From contig NZ_CP043761.1 in NCBI RefSeq assembly GCF_008386395.1, positions 744,001 through 808,000 of the forward strand: 64,000 nucleotides of DNA, written 5' to 3'. The translations under genes were made by a program, and so were the position numbers. The notes beneath the pieces are model-generated. The model did no database searches. It saw nothing but the letters and a program-made list of their open reading frames with translations, and was not told the DNA's origin. Source of the DNA: Paenibacillus sp. 37 (GTDB taxonomy: Bacteria > Bacillota > Bacilli > Paenibacillales > Paenibacillaceae). Shown piece after piece: positions 36,695-46,643 of this stretch. Positions within the stretch are counted from its first letter, which is position 1. Each line of letters opens with the position of its first letter.

Positions 36695-37567
36695 GTGAAC
36701 GCTTTGAATGAGAAGGAAAAGACACCTTATGTCGTGACAAGCAAAAGCTATACTGCCGTTGCCATTAATGCAGCTTCCAAAGCTGGCGAATGGATCAAAA
36801 GCCGTCTTGGGACGGTAGCTGAACTTGGCACCAAATATTCACCCCAAGATCTGGTGACCGAAGTGGATAAAGGAGCGGAACAGATGATCCGCCGCCTGAT
36901 TCTTACGCATTTTCCCCACCATGCCATTCTGGGTGAAGAAGGCGTAGAACCGGGACCGGAAGCTTCGGCAAAAGCACTGAAAGAGGCCGAGGAAGAAGAG
37001 TTCCTGTGGATTGTTGATCCTGTGGACGGAACGACGAACTTTGTACACGGATTCCCGTTTTATTCGGTGTCCATCGCATTGGCTCACAATGGTGAAGTCA
37101 TTGTTGGCGTGATCTACGACCCTTCCCGTGATGAAATGTTTGTTGCGGAAAAAGGGAAAGGGGCATATGTTCACGGAAACCGGATGCTTGTATCTGGTGA
37201 ACAAGAACTGGCTCAGAGCCTGATTGCGGTTGGATTCCCGGCAGACACAACCTTTGCGTTGCCACTGAACATGGCAGCTGTGCAGGCGCTTGCTCCGCAA
37301 GTCCGTAACTTGCGTGCAGGCGGATCTGCCGCTCTTCATCTGGCATATGTTGCCGCAGGACGCCTCAGCGCCTACACCGAAGTTGGATTGAAACCGTGGG
37401 ATATTGCCGCAGGTGCGCTGCTGGTTGAAGAATCCGGCGGCAAGGTGACCGATACCATCGGAACGCCTTACCAACTGTCTGTGAATCATGTCGTTGCCAG
37501 CAATGGCAAAATCCATGATGCACTGACGGATGTGCTGAAGGAAGCGAAGGCTACCGGGTTGGAGTGA
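36695..37567 (+). CDS. Inositol-monophosphatase family protein
   Basis: 290 residues. Mg-dependent phosphatase fold: ILGEEGVEPG, the metal site WIVDPVDGTTNFVHGFPFYS and the late WDIAAGALLVEESGG. Substrate could be inositol phosphate, fructose-1,6-bisphosphate or a nucleotide such as PAP; sequence cannot decide. GTG start 36695; the preceding site (AAAGTAGAG) is weak. It lies 98 bases after uvsE. Confidence 0.88.
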   Translation: MNALNEKEKTPYVVTSKSYTAVAINAASKAGEWIKSRLGTVAELGTKYSPQDLVTEVDKGAEQMIRRLILTHFPHHAILGEEGVEPGPEASAKALKEAEEEEFLWIVDPVDGTTNFVHGFPFYSVSIALAHNGEVIVGVIYDPSRDEMFVAEKGKGAYVHGNRMLVSGEQELAQSLIAVGFPADTTFALPLNMAAVQALAPQVRNLRAGGSAALHLAYVAAGRLSAYTEVGLKPWDIAAGALLVEESGGKVTDTIGTPYQLSVNHVVASNGKIHDALTDVLKEAKATGLE

Positions 37568-37656
37568 GTTAGTTCAACTCATTGATGCTTTAATAACCTG
37601 TAATTGTACATTAACGGAGGGGACAGAAAGCATTTGAAGAAACGAAGTGCTCGCCT

Positions 37657-37708
37657 TTATCACCTGATTTCTTCCTTGGAAAAGGGAATCAAAGAAATCT
37701 GGGGATAA
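37657..37708. repeat. Imperfect hairpin, possible dispersed intergenic repeat
   Basis: TTATCACCTGATTTCTT (37657-37673) and AAGAAATCTGGGGATAA (37692-37708) pair over 17 bases with two mismatches. The arms have no T-run, so this is not a terminator. I see no second copy in this window. Confidence 0.45.
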
Positions 37709-37797
37709 CAGCGATCGGAAGATGATTCTGTATACGAAGTGAAAGTACAATAGCAATATTTAACGCATGTATGACTTTAATTAAAGGAGCGAGAACA

Positions 37798-38088
37798 ATG
37801 GATGAATCCAAAGAACTGGAACGACGGCTCAGTGATATGCTGACGGAAGGGGACATGGAAGAGTCCGGCGACACCGATCAGCGTGAACGCCAGCTGATTC
37901 CTCCCAAGTATGAAGTGCGAATCCAGACAGAACGTGATCCAATTGTCGAGGAAACGTTAAAGTACCGGAAGATGGCACGTGAAGTGGATGATCGTTATGA
38001 TCGATATCTGGAGCGAGCTGCCGGGAACAAACCGGAGAGCGACAAGGGTCATTCAAATTCTGAGGACTCGAATAAGCCGCAATCTTAA
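37798..38088 (+). CDS. Small hydrophilic protein of unknown function
   Basis: 96 residues, very charged, predicted mostly disordered or helical (ELERRLSDMLTEGDMEESGD near the start; RYDRYLERAAGNKPE). AAAGGAGCG precedes ATG 37798 by 7-8 bases. A terminator follows. No family recognised. Confidence 0.7.
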   Translation: MDESKELERRLSDMLTEGDMEESGDTDQRERQLIPPKYEVRIQTERDPIVEETLKYRKMAREVDDRYDRYLERAAGNKPESDKGHSNSEDSNKPQS

Positions 38089-38123
38089 CTAATCAGTGAA
38101 CGTCATAGCTGAGCTTAACCAGT

Positions 38124-38150
38124 AACAGGCTCCCCTTTAGGGGGTCTGTT
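38124..38150 (+). terminator. Terminator after the small hydrophilic protein gene
   Basis: AACAG-CTCCCC and GGGG-CTGTT with a TTTA loop, then ATTTC. Confidence 0.7.
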
Positions 38151-38294
38151 ATTTCATGTGTGTTCTCAGCAGAGAGGACAACGCCTACTTTAAAATGATA
38201 GAATAGAGTAACACGAACCTATGTCATTGGAATGACCGATGTACACTATATTAGTGTAAATTATTATAGATTTGCGAGAAGGAGTGTTACCTGA

Positions 38295-39617
38295 ATGAAG
38301 CGTAAACGTATATGGGAAAATACAGCTGCCGGTTTAACGGTAAGCATGTTGGCAGGAATGTTGCTCTTCACATCTTCTGCATTGCCTGCACACGCGGCTG
38401 ACACCAAAACCGGTGTATTGCCAGCGGGCACAAATGAGACTTCGCTGACAGCGAAGAAAGATGCAGTAGCTGTAACCAAGGAGTTCCGCATCGTCACATT
38501 GGGAGATTCCATAACGGTAGGTTATGAGCCCAACACAAAAGAATTGTCTTATGGTTATGTAGAACGTTTGCATGAGCAAGGTTTGCTGCATGGACGTACA
38601 CAGGTGGACAACTACGGGATCGCCGGATTGAAAACCAGTGGCCTGAAAAACTTTACTACTGCAATTAAGGATGGAAAAACGCTGACTTCAGAAGCCATTC
38701 AACCAACTCTTCCTGATCCAAGAGCGGGACAGATCGGAGCCAATACTGCTGCAATCCGTGAGAGCGTAGCACAGGCCAATCTGGTTGCAATTACCATTGG
38801 GGGAAATGATGTATCTGAGCTTCTCGGTACAGCAGACAAACTGAGTGATCAGGATCTGCAAGCGAAGGTAAAAGAATTACTCGCAACATATACAGCCAAT
38901 GTTAGTGCAACGATTAATGATATCCATGAAATTAATCCGACGGCTACAATTGTCATCGCCGACCAGTATCAACCGATGCCGGAAGTAGCAGGCAAGGCAA
39001 TCTATGCCAAACTGATGGAGGCATCCCAAGGTTTCACACAGACCATTGATGGCATTGCAGCACAATTCACTGCTCAGGGTACTGATGTCAAAGTCGCACA
39101 CGTGGCCAAGGAGTTTGTTGGTGGTGAAGGCACGATGACACATATGATCAAAGATCGTGATTTCCACCCGAACCAATTTGGATATGCGGCCATTGCCGAA
39201 GTATTTTCCAAAACGATCTGGGGCGACTACACCAAGCTGACTGCACCTGCGACAGGTGAGCCGATGAACATTATTGTGAGTGGCAAAACATTGAATACAC
39301 CGTACAAACCGATTATCCGTAACGGCAAAAACTTTGTGGCGATCCAAGACATCGTGAATGCGGTCGGTGCTACTACAGTGTGGGATAACAAAACTTCAAC
39401 CGCAACCATTACATATGGAGACCGAAAGGTTGCTGTGAAGATTGGTGCCAATGCTGTGAAGGTAAATGGAGCATCGGTTACTGTGGATACACCTGCATTC
39501 CTGAATAAGGTAGGCAAAGAGTCCAAAACATATGTACCACTTGCCATGGTGGCTGAAGGTCTTGGCTTTGATGTGCAATATGTAGCGAAGCTGAAAACTG
39601 TTTTTGTTAATCCGTAA
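38295..39617 (+). CDS. Secreted SGNH/GDSL hydrolase with a copper-amine-oxidase-like stalk domain
   Basis: 440 residues. Signal peptide at 1-35 (cleavage after AHA). The SGNH domain follows: block I VTLGDSITVGYE, block III ITIGGNDVSE, and block V DRDFHPNQFGYAAIAEVF with catalytic Asp and His. Residues from about 325 to the end form a copper-amine-oxidase N1-like stalk (TPYKPIIRNGKNFVAIQDIV, TYVPLAMVAEGLGFDVQ), common as a surface-binding domain in Paenibacillus. A secreted esterase or lipase is likely. Start ATG after AGAAGGAGTG. Confidence 0.9.
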   Translation: MKRKRIWENTAAGLTVSMLAGMLLFTSSALPAHAADTKTGVLPAGTNETSLTAKKDAVAVTKEFRIVTLGDSITVGYEPNTKELSYGYVERLHEQGLLHGRTQVDNYGIAGLKTSGLKNFTTAIKDGKTLTSEAIQPTLPDPRAGQIGANTAAIRESVAQANLVAITIGGNDVSELLGTADKLSDQDLQAKVKELLATYTANVSATINDIHEINPTATIVIADQYQPMPEVAGKAIYAKLMEASQGFTQTIDGIAAQFTAQGTDVKVAHVAKEFVGGEGTMTHMIKDRDFHPNQFGYAAIAEVFSKTIWGDYTKLTAPATGEPMNIIVSGKTLNTPYKPIIRNGKNFVAIQDIVNAVGATTVWDNKTSTATITYGDRKVAVKIGANAVKVNGASVTVDTPAFLNKVGKESKTYVPLAMVAEGLGFDVQYVAKLKTVFVNP

Positions 39618-39649
39618 ATTGTATTTCATGCTTTAACCTGATGTTATTC

Positions 39650-39692
39650 AACAGCCAGAATACCTTGATCTGTTCAAGGTATTCTGGCTGTT
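39650..39692 (+). terminator. Terminator after the SGNH/stalk gene
   Basis: 19-bp perfect arms AACAGCCAGAATACCTTGA and TCAAGGTATTCTGGCTGTT with a 5-base loop, then TTG. Confidence 0.9.
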
Positions 39693-39867
39693 TTGTGTTC
39701 TTTTTGAGTTGCTGACACAGATGTATACCTTCTCTAATGACCTAAAATGTTGCATAAATATATCTTGTCAGATGACCAACGGATGTGTAAATATGAAAAT
39801 AACTTACAATAAAACCACTAATGCATAGGATGACAGGCACCCCTCGCAAGCCAAAGGAGCGCTTAGG

Positions 39868-41655
39868 ATGAACAAAATTAAGAACGCTTTCACAACACTG
39901 CCGATTCATCACAAAACGATTCTTCTCATCGGACTTTTGATGTTGATCAGCTTTACGTTTTATGCGTCCGTACTCCGATATGTGTTCAGTATCTATGACC
40001 GTCAGATCTATGAGAAATCATCGCAGGTCCTCAATATGTCCTCGGTAGGTATTGAGAATCAACTACGTGAAGTTTCCAATCTCTCCTTCAAGGTGATGTC
40101 AGACGAGCCGCTCCAACAATATTTGCTTCAACTTGAAAAGGCCGAGACGGGATATGAGAGAAATGGTCTGCGCAAGAAAATTACCAATCGATTGGTTGCT
40201 TATGCGGGTTCTGAGAAGTACGTCTATTCCATGCTATTTATCGATAATGATAATAACGTCATGGCCGCAGGCAATCGGGAGGGAATTTCGGAGTCGAAGC
40301 AAAAAGAACTGGTTGCACTGGGACAGCAATACTCGGGCTCCAATGCCTGGCATACCAGTGGGGATAAACAGTCCCGACTCTTGTCGGTCCGGCAGGTGAA
40401 ATCCTTTATTGGGGGAGCATTTACATTGGAAGACCTCGGCACACTGATCATCCGCGTACGGCTGGACCGAATTGTACAGGACCAGATGCAAGAACCGGCT
40501 GAGGACTCCCAATTACTCATTACGGATGGAAAAGAAGTGATCTATCCAACAGAATCGTCGGTCAGTGAAGCTGAGATTGAGTCTGAACTGAAGCGCACCC
40601 AGCCCTATGGGATTGCCATGTTAGAGCAAGGGAGACACTTTGTAGCTCGTGCTCATTCTTCCTATACGGATTGGACCTATTTGTACACAACCCCGTTTGA
40701 CCAGATGTTTAAACAGATCCAGTTTGTCAAACAGTTGGTCACGGTGATTTTCATCATGATTTTTCTGGCGGCGCTTATCATTGGAGCGAGATTCTCTCGC
40801 AGTATTACCCATCCGATTGCGCAGTTGATCAAGAAGATGCGTAATATCGAAAAAGGCGATCTGGATAAGCTGGAGGAGGCTGCTCTCGGAAATGTTCCGA
40901 TATCTCCACAGAATGAGGTTGGGCTGCTGCATCGCACATTCAAGATGATGCTTCAACGGATACGTGAATTGATTGATGAGAATTATGCCAAGCAACTGGT
41001 GATTCGTGAGACTGAATTGAAAGCGCTTCAGGCTCAGATTAATCCACATTTTCTCTACAACACGCTGGAATCGATTAACTGGCTGGCTAAAGTACAGAAG
41101 CAACGACAGATCTCGGAAATGGTTGAGGCTCTCGGATTCCTGCTGCGTAGCTCTGTGAATATGTCCGAGAAGTGGATTACGCTGGAAAGAGAGCTGGACA
41201 TTGTCCGCAGTTACGTGACGATTCAGCGCACTCGTTTTGAGGAAAGACTGGATTTCGACATGGAAATTGCCCCAGAGGTAGGAACGGCGCGGATACCGAA
41301 GTTAACATTACAGCCTTTGGTGGAAAACGCCATACATTATGCACTTGAACCAAGCATTGACCCTTGCCGGATCCGTATTCGGGCGAGAGCAGATGGAGAT
41401 AAGGTGATTATTGAAGTCGAGGACGACGGTCCGGGGATGACACCGGAATTCCTGGAACAACTACACGAAGGACGTATTCAGACAAGAGGACAGGGCATTG
41501 GGTTATCTAACATCCAGGAACGAATCAGACTGACCTTCGGCGATGAAGGTGGAATGGTGATGAGCAGCAAGCCCGGATCAGGAACTGTAGTATCGATCAG
41601 CATACCTTGGATCAGAGAGGACGATGACGATGTACAAAGTGATGCTCGTAGATGA
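39868..41655 (+). CDS. YesM-like sensor histidine kinase
   Basis: 595 residues. Two transmembrane helices (about 17-37 and 288-310) bound an outside Cache-like sensor domain. HAMP follows (about 310-370), then the YesM-type kinase core with the His in QINPHFLYNTLESINW, and ATPase blocks ENAIHYALEP and GQGIGLSNIQERI. Such kinases sense plant polysaccharide fragments and pair with AraC-type regulators. The start has AAAGGAGCG. Its last codons overlap the regulator gene by 32 bases. Confidence 0.93.
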   Translation: MNKIKNAFTTLPIHHKTILLIGLLMLISFTFYASVLRYVFSIYDRQIYEKSSQVLNMSSVGIENQLREVSNLSFKVMSDEPLQQYLLQLEKAETGYERNGLRKKITNRLVAYAGSEKYVYSMLFIDNDNNVMAAGNREGISESKQKELVALGQQYSGSNAWHTSGDKQSRLLSVRQVKSFIGGAFTLEDLGTLIIRVRLDRIVQDQMQEPAEDSQLLITDGKEVIYPTESSVSEAEIESELKRTQPYGIAMLEQGRHFVARAHSSYTDWTYLYTTPFDQMFKQIQFVKQLVTVIFIMIFLAALIIGARFSRSITHPIAQLIKKMRNIEKGDLDKLEEAALGNVPISPQNEVGLLHRTFKMMLQRIRELIDENYAKQLVIRETELKALQAQINPHFLYNTLESINWLAKVQKQRQISEMVEALGFLLRSSVNMSEKWITLERELDIVRSYVTIQRTRFEERLDFDMEIAPEVGTARIPKLTLQPLVENAIHYALEPSIDPCRIRIRARADGDKVIIEVEDDGPGMTPEFLEQLHEGRIQTRGQGIGLSNIQERIRLTFGDEGGMVMSSKPGSGTVVSISIPWIREDDDDVQSDARR

Positions 41656-43183
41656 TGAACGTGTCATTCTGGAGGGGATTTCCCAAGTGGTCGATTGGGC
41701 CGCGGCAGGTACGGAATTGGTGGATACGGCGAGGAACGGGATCGAAGCATTGGATAAAATCGGACAGTCGAGGCCCGATATTATCATTACGGATATTTCC
41801 ATGCCGGGTCTGGATGGTCTCGGACTCATAGAGAAGGCATCTGAAGCATACCCGGGTGTACGTTTCATTATGTTATCCGGCTATAAGGAGTTCGAGTATG
41901 CCCGCAGAGCGATGCAATATGGTGTGAAGCATTATTTGCTCAAGCCCTGTAACGAGAATCAGATCCATGATGCATTAACTGAACTGTTGCAGGAACATCA
42001 GGATGCCCAGGTGAAGGAGAATGTTGCAGGGGAGATGAAACAGCGATTGCAGCGAGTCCTTCCACATGTGAAGGAGCAATTTCTGCTGGAGTTCATGACC
42101 AACCGCACCTATGGGCCGGTTGATCTGGAGTATTATCAGGAGCTGTTTGATCTGGAGCTTGAAGAGAACGCAGTTCGGTTACTGTTGTTCCGAATTGTAG
42201 ATGAACATGATTACAGCCACTTATTTGCGATCAAAAACATTGCCAGTGACCTGCTCCCACATGTCCTGTTAAGCACAACCATTGAAGGTAAACTCCTCAT
42301 TCTGCTCGCGGATTCAGCTGATCCGGCTGGACTGAAAGAAAGTATTGAAGAGGTTCGGGCTGCATTTACCAGACTATATAAATTGGAAGTGACCGCTGCG
42401 CTGAGTGAAGCAGATCGAATGATTCAGTCCCGGCGGTTGTTTCGTGAGGCGTTGCAGTATCTGAACCATCGCTTCTTTATCGGTGAAGGCAAGCTGATTA
42501 CGAAGAATGATCTGGTATTGGCGGGAGAATGCGACGGATTGCATGTAGAACAGGATGCCGAGCAACTGTGTCAGTTGATCAAATCGGGAAATACCGAGGA
42601 AACAGCGGTAGAGGTGGAGCGTCTGTTTGATCTACTATCACGTCAGCAGCTGGAAATCGAGGTGACTCGCTCTTATGTAGTGCAGCTCTACTCGGCGATG
42701 GTTCATGTTTGTCCACCTGAGGAGGCAACGGAATTCACCCAGCGTATGGCAGAATTGCCTCATATCGATACGTTATCCGGTTTGAAATCTTTTGTTGCAA
42801 GCAGTACAGCCCGATTAACTTCCGGTTATTACAAAAACCATATCAGCCGCCAGTCTTCAGCCGTGGAGAAGATGATGGATATCGTGGATCGTCATTATGG
42901 AGAGGCGGATCTCTCACTCAATGGAGTTGCTCATCAAATGTTGTATATGAATCCGGATTATTTGGGTAAGATTTTCAAAAAAGTCACAGGCGAGAATTTT
43001 TCCAACTACGTGAATCGTCTGCGCATTGAACGCGCATGTGACCATATTCGCAGAGGCGGGGATGTGAAAGTATTTGAGCTTGCTGAATTGTTCGGATTCG
43101 GCGGGAATTCACAATATTTCAGTCAGGTGTTCAAAAAGTGGACTGGGATGACACCTACGGAATTCCGTAGGATCGGCATATAA
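41624..43183 (+). CDS. YesN-like response regulator with AraC-type DNA-binding domain
   Basis: 519 residues. The receiver domain (1-120) has the acidic residues in LVDDERVILEG and the phospho-Asp in IIITDISMPGLDGLGL. A long middle region of unknown fold follows. The C-terminal AraC/XylS pair of HTHs (about 415-519) reads LSLNGVAHQMLYMNPDYLGKIFKK and ELAELFGFGGNSQYFSQVFKKW. Probable activator of the transporter genes downstream. ATG 41624 or ATG 41630 are both plausible; the site GAGAGGACG is inside the kinase gene. Confidence 0.92.
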   Translation: MTMYKVMLVDDERVILEGISQVVDWAAAGTELVDTARNGIEALDKIGQSRPDIIITDISMPGLDGLGLIEKASEAYPGVRFIMLSGYKEFEYARRAMQYGVKHYLLKPCNENQIHDALTELLQEHQDAQVKENVAGEMKQRLQRVLPHVKEQFLLEFMTNRTYGPVDLEYYQELFDLELEENAVRLLLFRIVDEHDYSHLFAIKNIASDLLPHVLLSTTIEGKLLILLADSADPAGLKESIEEVRAAFTRLYKLEVTAALSEADRMIQSRRLFREALQYLNHRFFIGEGKLITKNDLVLAGECDGLHVEQDAEQLCQLIKSGNTEETAVEVERLFDLLSRQQLEIEVTRSYVVQLYSAMVHVCPPEEATEFTQRMAELPHIDTLSGLKSFVASSTARLTSGYYKNHISRQSSAVEKMMDIVDRHYGEADLSLNGVAHQMLYMNPDYLGKIFKKVTGENFSNYVNRLRIERACDHIRRGGDVKVFELAELFGFGGNSQYFSQVFKKWTGMTPTEFRRIGI

Positions 43184-43214
43184 CAATGGACTACCAATCA
43201 TGTAATTCATGTCT

Positions 43215-43256
43215 GAGGAGGACGAACAGCGACGAGAGGAGGCTGTTGTCCTCCTC
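43215..43256 (+). terminator. Terminator between the two-component genes and the ABC transporter genes
   Basis: GAGGAGGAC-GAACAGC and GCTGTTGTCCTCCTC, followed by CTGTTTTTTG. Confidence 0.85.
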
Positions 43257-43333
43257 TGTTTTTTGAACCAACTAGACGGTTTTGTGTATTCAACTATGGT
43301 CGTACATTTGCGAAAATGACATTAACAAGTTTG

Positions 43334-43347
43334 TGAAAGCGTTATCA
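43334..43347 (+). promoter_or_regulatory. CcpA cre site upstream of the ABC transporter operon
   Basis: TGAAAGCGTTATCA matches the cre consensus TGNAARCGNWWWCA fully. It is 57 bases before the binding-protein start codon, a good position for catabolite repression. Confidence 0.65.
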
Positions 43348-43403
43348 GAAATAAAAGGATAACTCGTTCACACAACCATATCAACATAAAAGGGGAGATT
43401 GGC

Positions 43404-44687
43404 ATGGTGAAAAAGGCAATATTCCTGATGATGGCTGCTTTGCTCGTGTTTACAGCGGCATGTAGCTCAGGTGGAGGAACTGAAGGAGCATCTGGAGATG
43501 ACTCAGTTACCCTGCGGATCGCTTGGTGGGGCTCGGATGCAAGGCATGAATATACACAGAAGGTCATCGACCTGTATAAATCGAAAAACCCGAATGTCAA
43601 AATCGACGTGGAATATGCTTCATTTGATGACTACTGGAAAAAGCTCGCACCACAAGCAGCGGCAAATCAGTTGCCTGACATCGTTCAGATGGATATTTCC
43701 TACATCAGTCAATATGCACAGAATGGTCAGCTTGAGGATCTAGCGCCTTATCTTGGCAACCAGATCAAAGTGGACGATGTGTCCGAGAATGTTATCAGCA
43801 CAGGTGTAATTAACGGTAAACAATACGGTGTACCTGCCGGTGTTAACGTTCTGGGCTTCCAATATGATCCGGCATTGCTTAAAAAAGCAGGCGCAGATGC
43901 AATTCCTGACAATATGACTTGGGAGTCGTACGAAGCACTCGGTAAACAAGCCGCAGATAAAGGTCTGTATCTGGATGGAGGCGTAGCTCCGGATATTTTC
44001 TTCCATTACTTCCTACGTACCAAAGGGTTGTCGCTATACAATGCGGAAGGCACAGGTCTTGGTTATGATGATGACCAATTGTTTGTTGAATTCTTCGGAC
44101 TTATGCGCCGCATGATTGAACAGGGCGCAGCACCTACACCGGATGTAGCCAACCAAACCAAAGGCATTATTGAGGAATCGGATCTCGTGAAGGAAAAAGG
44201 AATTGGCGTATGGCAGTGGTCCAACCAGTTCGTAGCCTTGCAACAGGTAGCGAACCGTCCGCTCGAAATCGCCCCAATGCCAGGACCGGATATGGAAAAA
44301 GGACTATATATGCAACCAAGTATGTATTGGGGTGTAACGTCCAACTCCAAAGTGAAGGAAGAAGCGGCTAAATTCATTGATTTCTGGGTGAATGACGTGG
44401 AAGCCAACAAACTGATCAAAGGTGAGCGTGGTGTACCAATCTCCGGAGCAATCAAAGAAGCTATCGCACCTGAGCTGAGTGACGCCACGAAACAAGTCTT
44501 TGAATTCGTAGCAGCCATGGAGCCTAAGGCTTCACCAATGAGTTCTCCGCCACCGGTTGGTTCACCTGAAGTAATCTCTTCCCTAGCAGATGTGGTTGAA
44601 GAGTTGAACTTTGGCAAAATTACACCTGAACAAGCAGCAGAGACATTCCGCAAGAACGCCGAATCTGTTCTTGCGAACAATAAATAA
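43404..44687 (+). CDS. ABC transporter sugar-binding lipoprotein
   Basis: 427 residues. A lipoprotein signal (MVKKAIFLMMAALLVFTAAC) with lipobox Cys at residue 20 precedes a family-1 sugar-binding protein (ITLRIAWWGSDARHEY-type opening, late EINKLIKG-type region). It brings an oligosaccharide to the two permeases downstream. Specificity is not readable; the neighbouring acetylesterase suggests pectin fragments. AAAGGGGAG precedes the ATG. Confidence 0.92.
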   Translation: MVKKAIFLMMAALLVFTAACSSGGGTEGASGDDSVTLRIAWWGSDARHEYTQKVIDLYKSKNPNVKIDVEYASFDDYWKKLAPQAAANQLPDIVQMDISYISQYAQNGQLEDLAPYLGNQIKVDDVSENVISTGVINGKQYGVPAGVNVLGFQYDPALLKKAGADAIPDNMTWESYEALGKQAADKGLYLDGGVAPDIFFHYFLRTKGLSLYNAEGTGLGYDDDQLFVEFFGLMRRMIEQGAAPTPDVANQTKGIIEESDLVKEKGIGVWQWSNQFVALQQVANRPLEIAPMPGPDMEKGLYMQPSMYWGVTSNSKVKEEAAKFIDFWVNDVEANKLIKGERGVPISGAIKEAIAPELSDATKQVFEFVAAMEPKASPMSSPPPVGSPEVISSLADVVEELNFGKITPEQAAETFRKNAESVLANNK

Positions 44688-44700
44688 CAGTTGAATGATG

Positions 44701-44801
44701 GCTTGCTCATCCTACTTCAGGGATGGTCGGGAATGGGGCTACTCGCAAATGCGAGGGCCTTTCCCCGTCCAGATGACCGAAGCCAGGATGAGGGAGCAAG
44801 C
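44701..44801 (+). other. Intercistronic stem-loop between binding-protein and permease genes
   Basis: Outer arms GCTTGCTCATCCT and AGGATGAGGGAGCAAGC pair with a 4-base bulge. Inside are GGTC/GACC, GGGG/CCCC and the hairpin CTCGC-AAAT-GCGAG (44742-44755). There is no T-run. Such structures often stabilise the binding-protein mRNA. Confidence 0.55.
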
Positions 44802-44826
44802 TGATCCATGAAGGAGGTTCGTTCCA

Positions 44827-45729
44827 TTGAGGCAGTATTCGTCGTTACGTAGAAACTTAACTGGATATGCGTTCATAAGCCCGTTTATTATTGGATTCCT
44901 GGGCTTCACACTCATCCCCATGTTTGTGTCCTTATATATGTCGTTCACGAGTTATAATTTGTTCACTTCTCCACGGTGGATTGGGCTTGATAACTACACC
45001 AAAATGTTTTTTGATGACCCGAAATATTGGAATTCGGTTAAAGTGACGTTTCTGTATGTATTCATTGGGGTACCGTTAAGATTGATCTTTGCCCTCTTCG
45101 TAGCGATGGTCCTGAACACTGGCTCTCGTATGATTGGAACGTACCGGACGTTGTATTACCTGCCATCCATTATCGGTGGTAGTGTGGCCGTATCCATTAT
45201 GTGGCGTAACCTCTTCAGTAATGAGGGTGTTATCAACAGTGCTCTAACGGCAATCGGGATTGGGCCTATAAGCTGGTTTGGTGACCCGAATGCATCCTTG
45301 GTTATGCTCATCTCACTGTCTGTGTGGCAGTTTGGTTCGTCCATGCTGATCTTCCTGGCTGGTCTCAAAAATATCCCTACTGAGATGTACGAGGCAGCAG
45401 GTGTGGATGGCGCGAACCCTATACGGAAATTTTTCAGCATCACCTTGCCACTACTTAGCCCGATCGTCCTGTTCAATATGATTATGCAGACGATTGGTGC
45501 ATTCATGACGTTTGTACCTGCCTATATTATCTCCAAAGGCGAAGGTGGTCCAATGGACGGTACGATGCTGTACTCCCTGTATCTGTTCCGTCAGGCGTTT
45601 ATGTTTAACAACATGGGTTATGCTTCGGCAATGGCCTGGATCATGCTAATCATGATCGGTATACTCACGGTAGCTGTGTTCCTGACATCCAAGTACTGGG
45701 TGTTCTACGAATCTGAAGGAGGGAAGTAA
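44827..45729 (+). CDS. ABC transporter permease (MalF type)
   Basis: 300 residues, six transmembrane helices, with the conserved EAA loop [23 protein letters not shown] start 44827 with AAGGAGG 8 bases upstream. The stop is 2 bases before the next ATG, so the permeases are translationally coupled. No ATPase gene is encoded; a shared MsmX-like ATPase is assumed. Confidence 0.92.
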   Translation: MRQYSSLRRNLTGYAFISPFIIGFLGFTLIPMFVSLYMSFTSYNLFTSPRWIGLDNYTKMFFDDPKYWNSVKVTFLYVFIGVPLRLIFALFVAMVLNTGSRMIGTYRTLYYLPSIIGGSVAVSIMWRNLFSNEGVINSALTAIGIGPISWFGDPNASLVMLISLSVWQFGSSMLIFLAGLKNIPTEMYEAAGVDGANPIRKFFSITLPLLSPIVLFNMIMQTIGAFMTFVPAYIISKGEGGPMDGTMLYSLYLFRQAFMFNNMGYASAMAWIMLIMIGILTVAVFLTSKYWVFYESEGGK

Positions 45730-45731
45730 CG

Positions 45732-46571
45732 ATGGTTTGGAGAAATGTAAAATGGCCCATTTATCACCTGTTCGTTGCAGCTCTTGCCCTCCTGATGCTC
45801 TATCCCGTCCTATGGATGCTATTTAGTTCATTCAAGGAAAGCCGTACGATTTTTGTCACAGCGGATACCCTGTTTCCTGCGGAGTGGATCTGGAGCAACT
45901 ATGTGGATGGCTGGAAAGGCACAGCTGGAAGACCGTTTATGGATTACATCACCAACTCACTTGTAATCGTGGTTATTTCCACGATCGGTGCCGTAATATC
46001 GTCATCGCTGATCGCTTTTGGTTTTGCCAGACTTAACTTCAAGGGACGCACGTTCTGGTTCTCCTTAATGATGTTGACGCTGATGCTGCCACATGATGTG
46101 GTATTGGTTCCTCAGTACATCATTTTCACGAAGCTCGGCTGGCTGAACACTATCTTGCCAATCGTTGTACCTACATTTTTCGGAATGCCATTTTTCATCT
46201 TCCTGATGGTACAGTTCATTCGAACGATTCCGAAGGAGCTGGATGAGGCTGCAACCATCGATGGGTGTAACAAGTTCAGACTGTATATTCAGATTATTAT
46301 GCCGCTGATCAAGTCTTCTCTGGCGACTGCAGCCATCTTCTCCTTCTATTGGAGATGGGAGGATCTGCTCGGTCCGGTATTGTACCTGAACTCGCCTGAT
46401 AAATACACCGTGTCGATGGCGCTGAAAATGTTCCTGGATAGCGAATCTGCTTCCAACTGGGGCGCAATGTTCGCGATGTCCATCGTCAGTCTGGTTCCGG
46501 TTGTAGCTGTGTTCTTCATCTTCCAAAAACAAATTGTTCAAGGGATGAGCACCAGCGGATTGAAAGGATAA
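45732..46571 (+). CDS. ABC transporter permease (MalG type)
   Basis: 279 residues, six transmembrane helices. EAA-type loop [20 protein letters not shown] (about 165-185). Partner of the preceding MalF-type permease. The ATG follows GGAGGGAAGTAAC, with the ribosome site inside the upstream gene. Confidence 0.92.
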   Translation: MVWRNVKWPIYHLFVAALALLMLYPVLWMLFSSFKESRTIFVTADTLFPAEWIWSNYVDGWKGTAGRPFMDYITNSLVIVVISTIGAVISSSLIAFGFARLNFKGRTFWFSLMMLTLMLPHDVVLVPQYIIFTKLGWLNTILPIVVPTFFGMPFFIFLMVQFIRTIPKELDEAATIDGCNKFRLYIQIIMPLIKSSLATAAIFSFYWRWEDLLGPVLYLNSPDKYTVSMALKMFLDSESASNWGAMFAMSIVSLVPVVAVFFIFQKQIVQGMSTSGLKG

Positions 46572-46643
46572 GCCAGATTACTGTATCTTCGTATCTTCGC
46601 CCGAATGAACGTTTACGAAAGTTAACCAAGGAGGGTATCGCTT

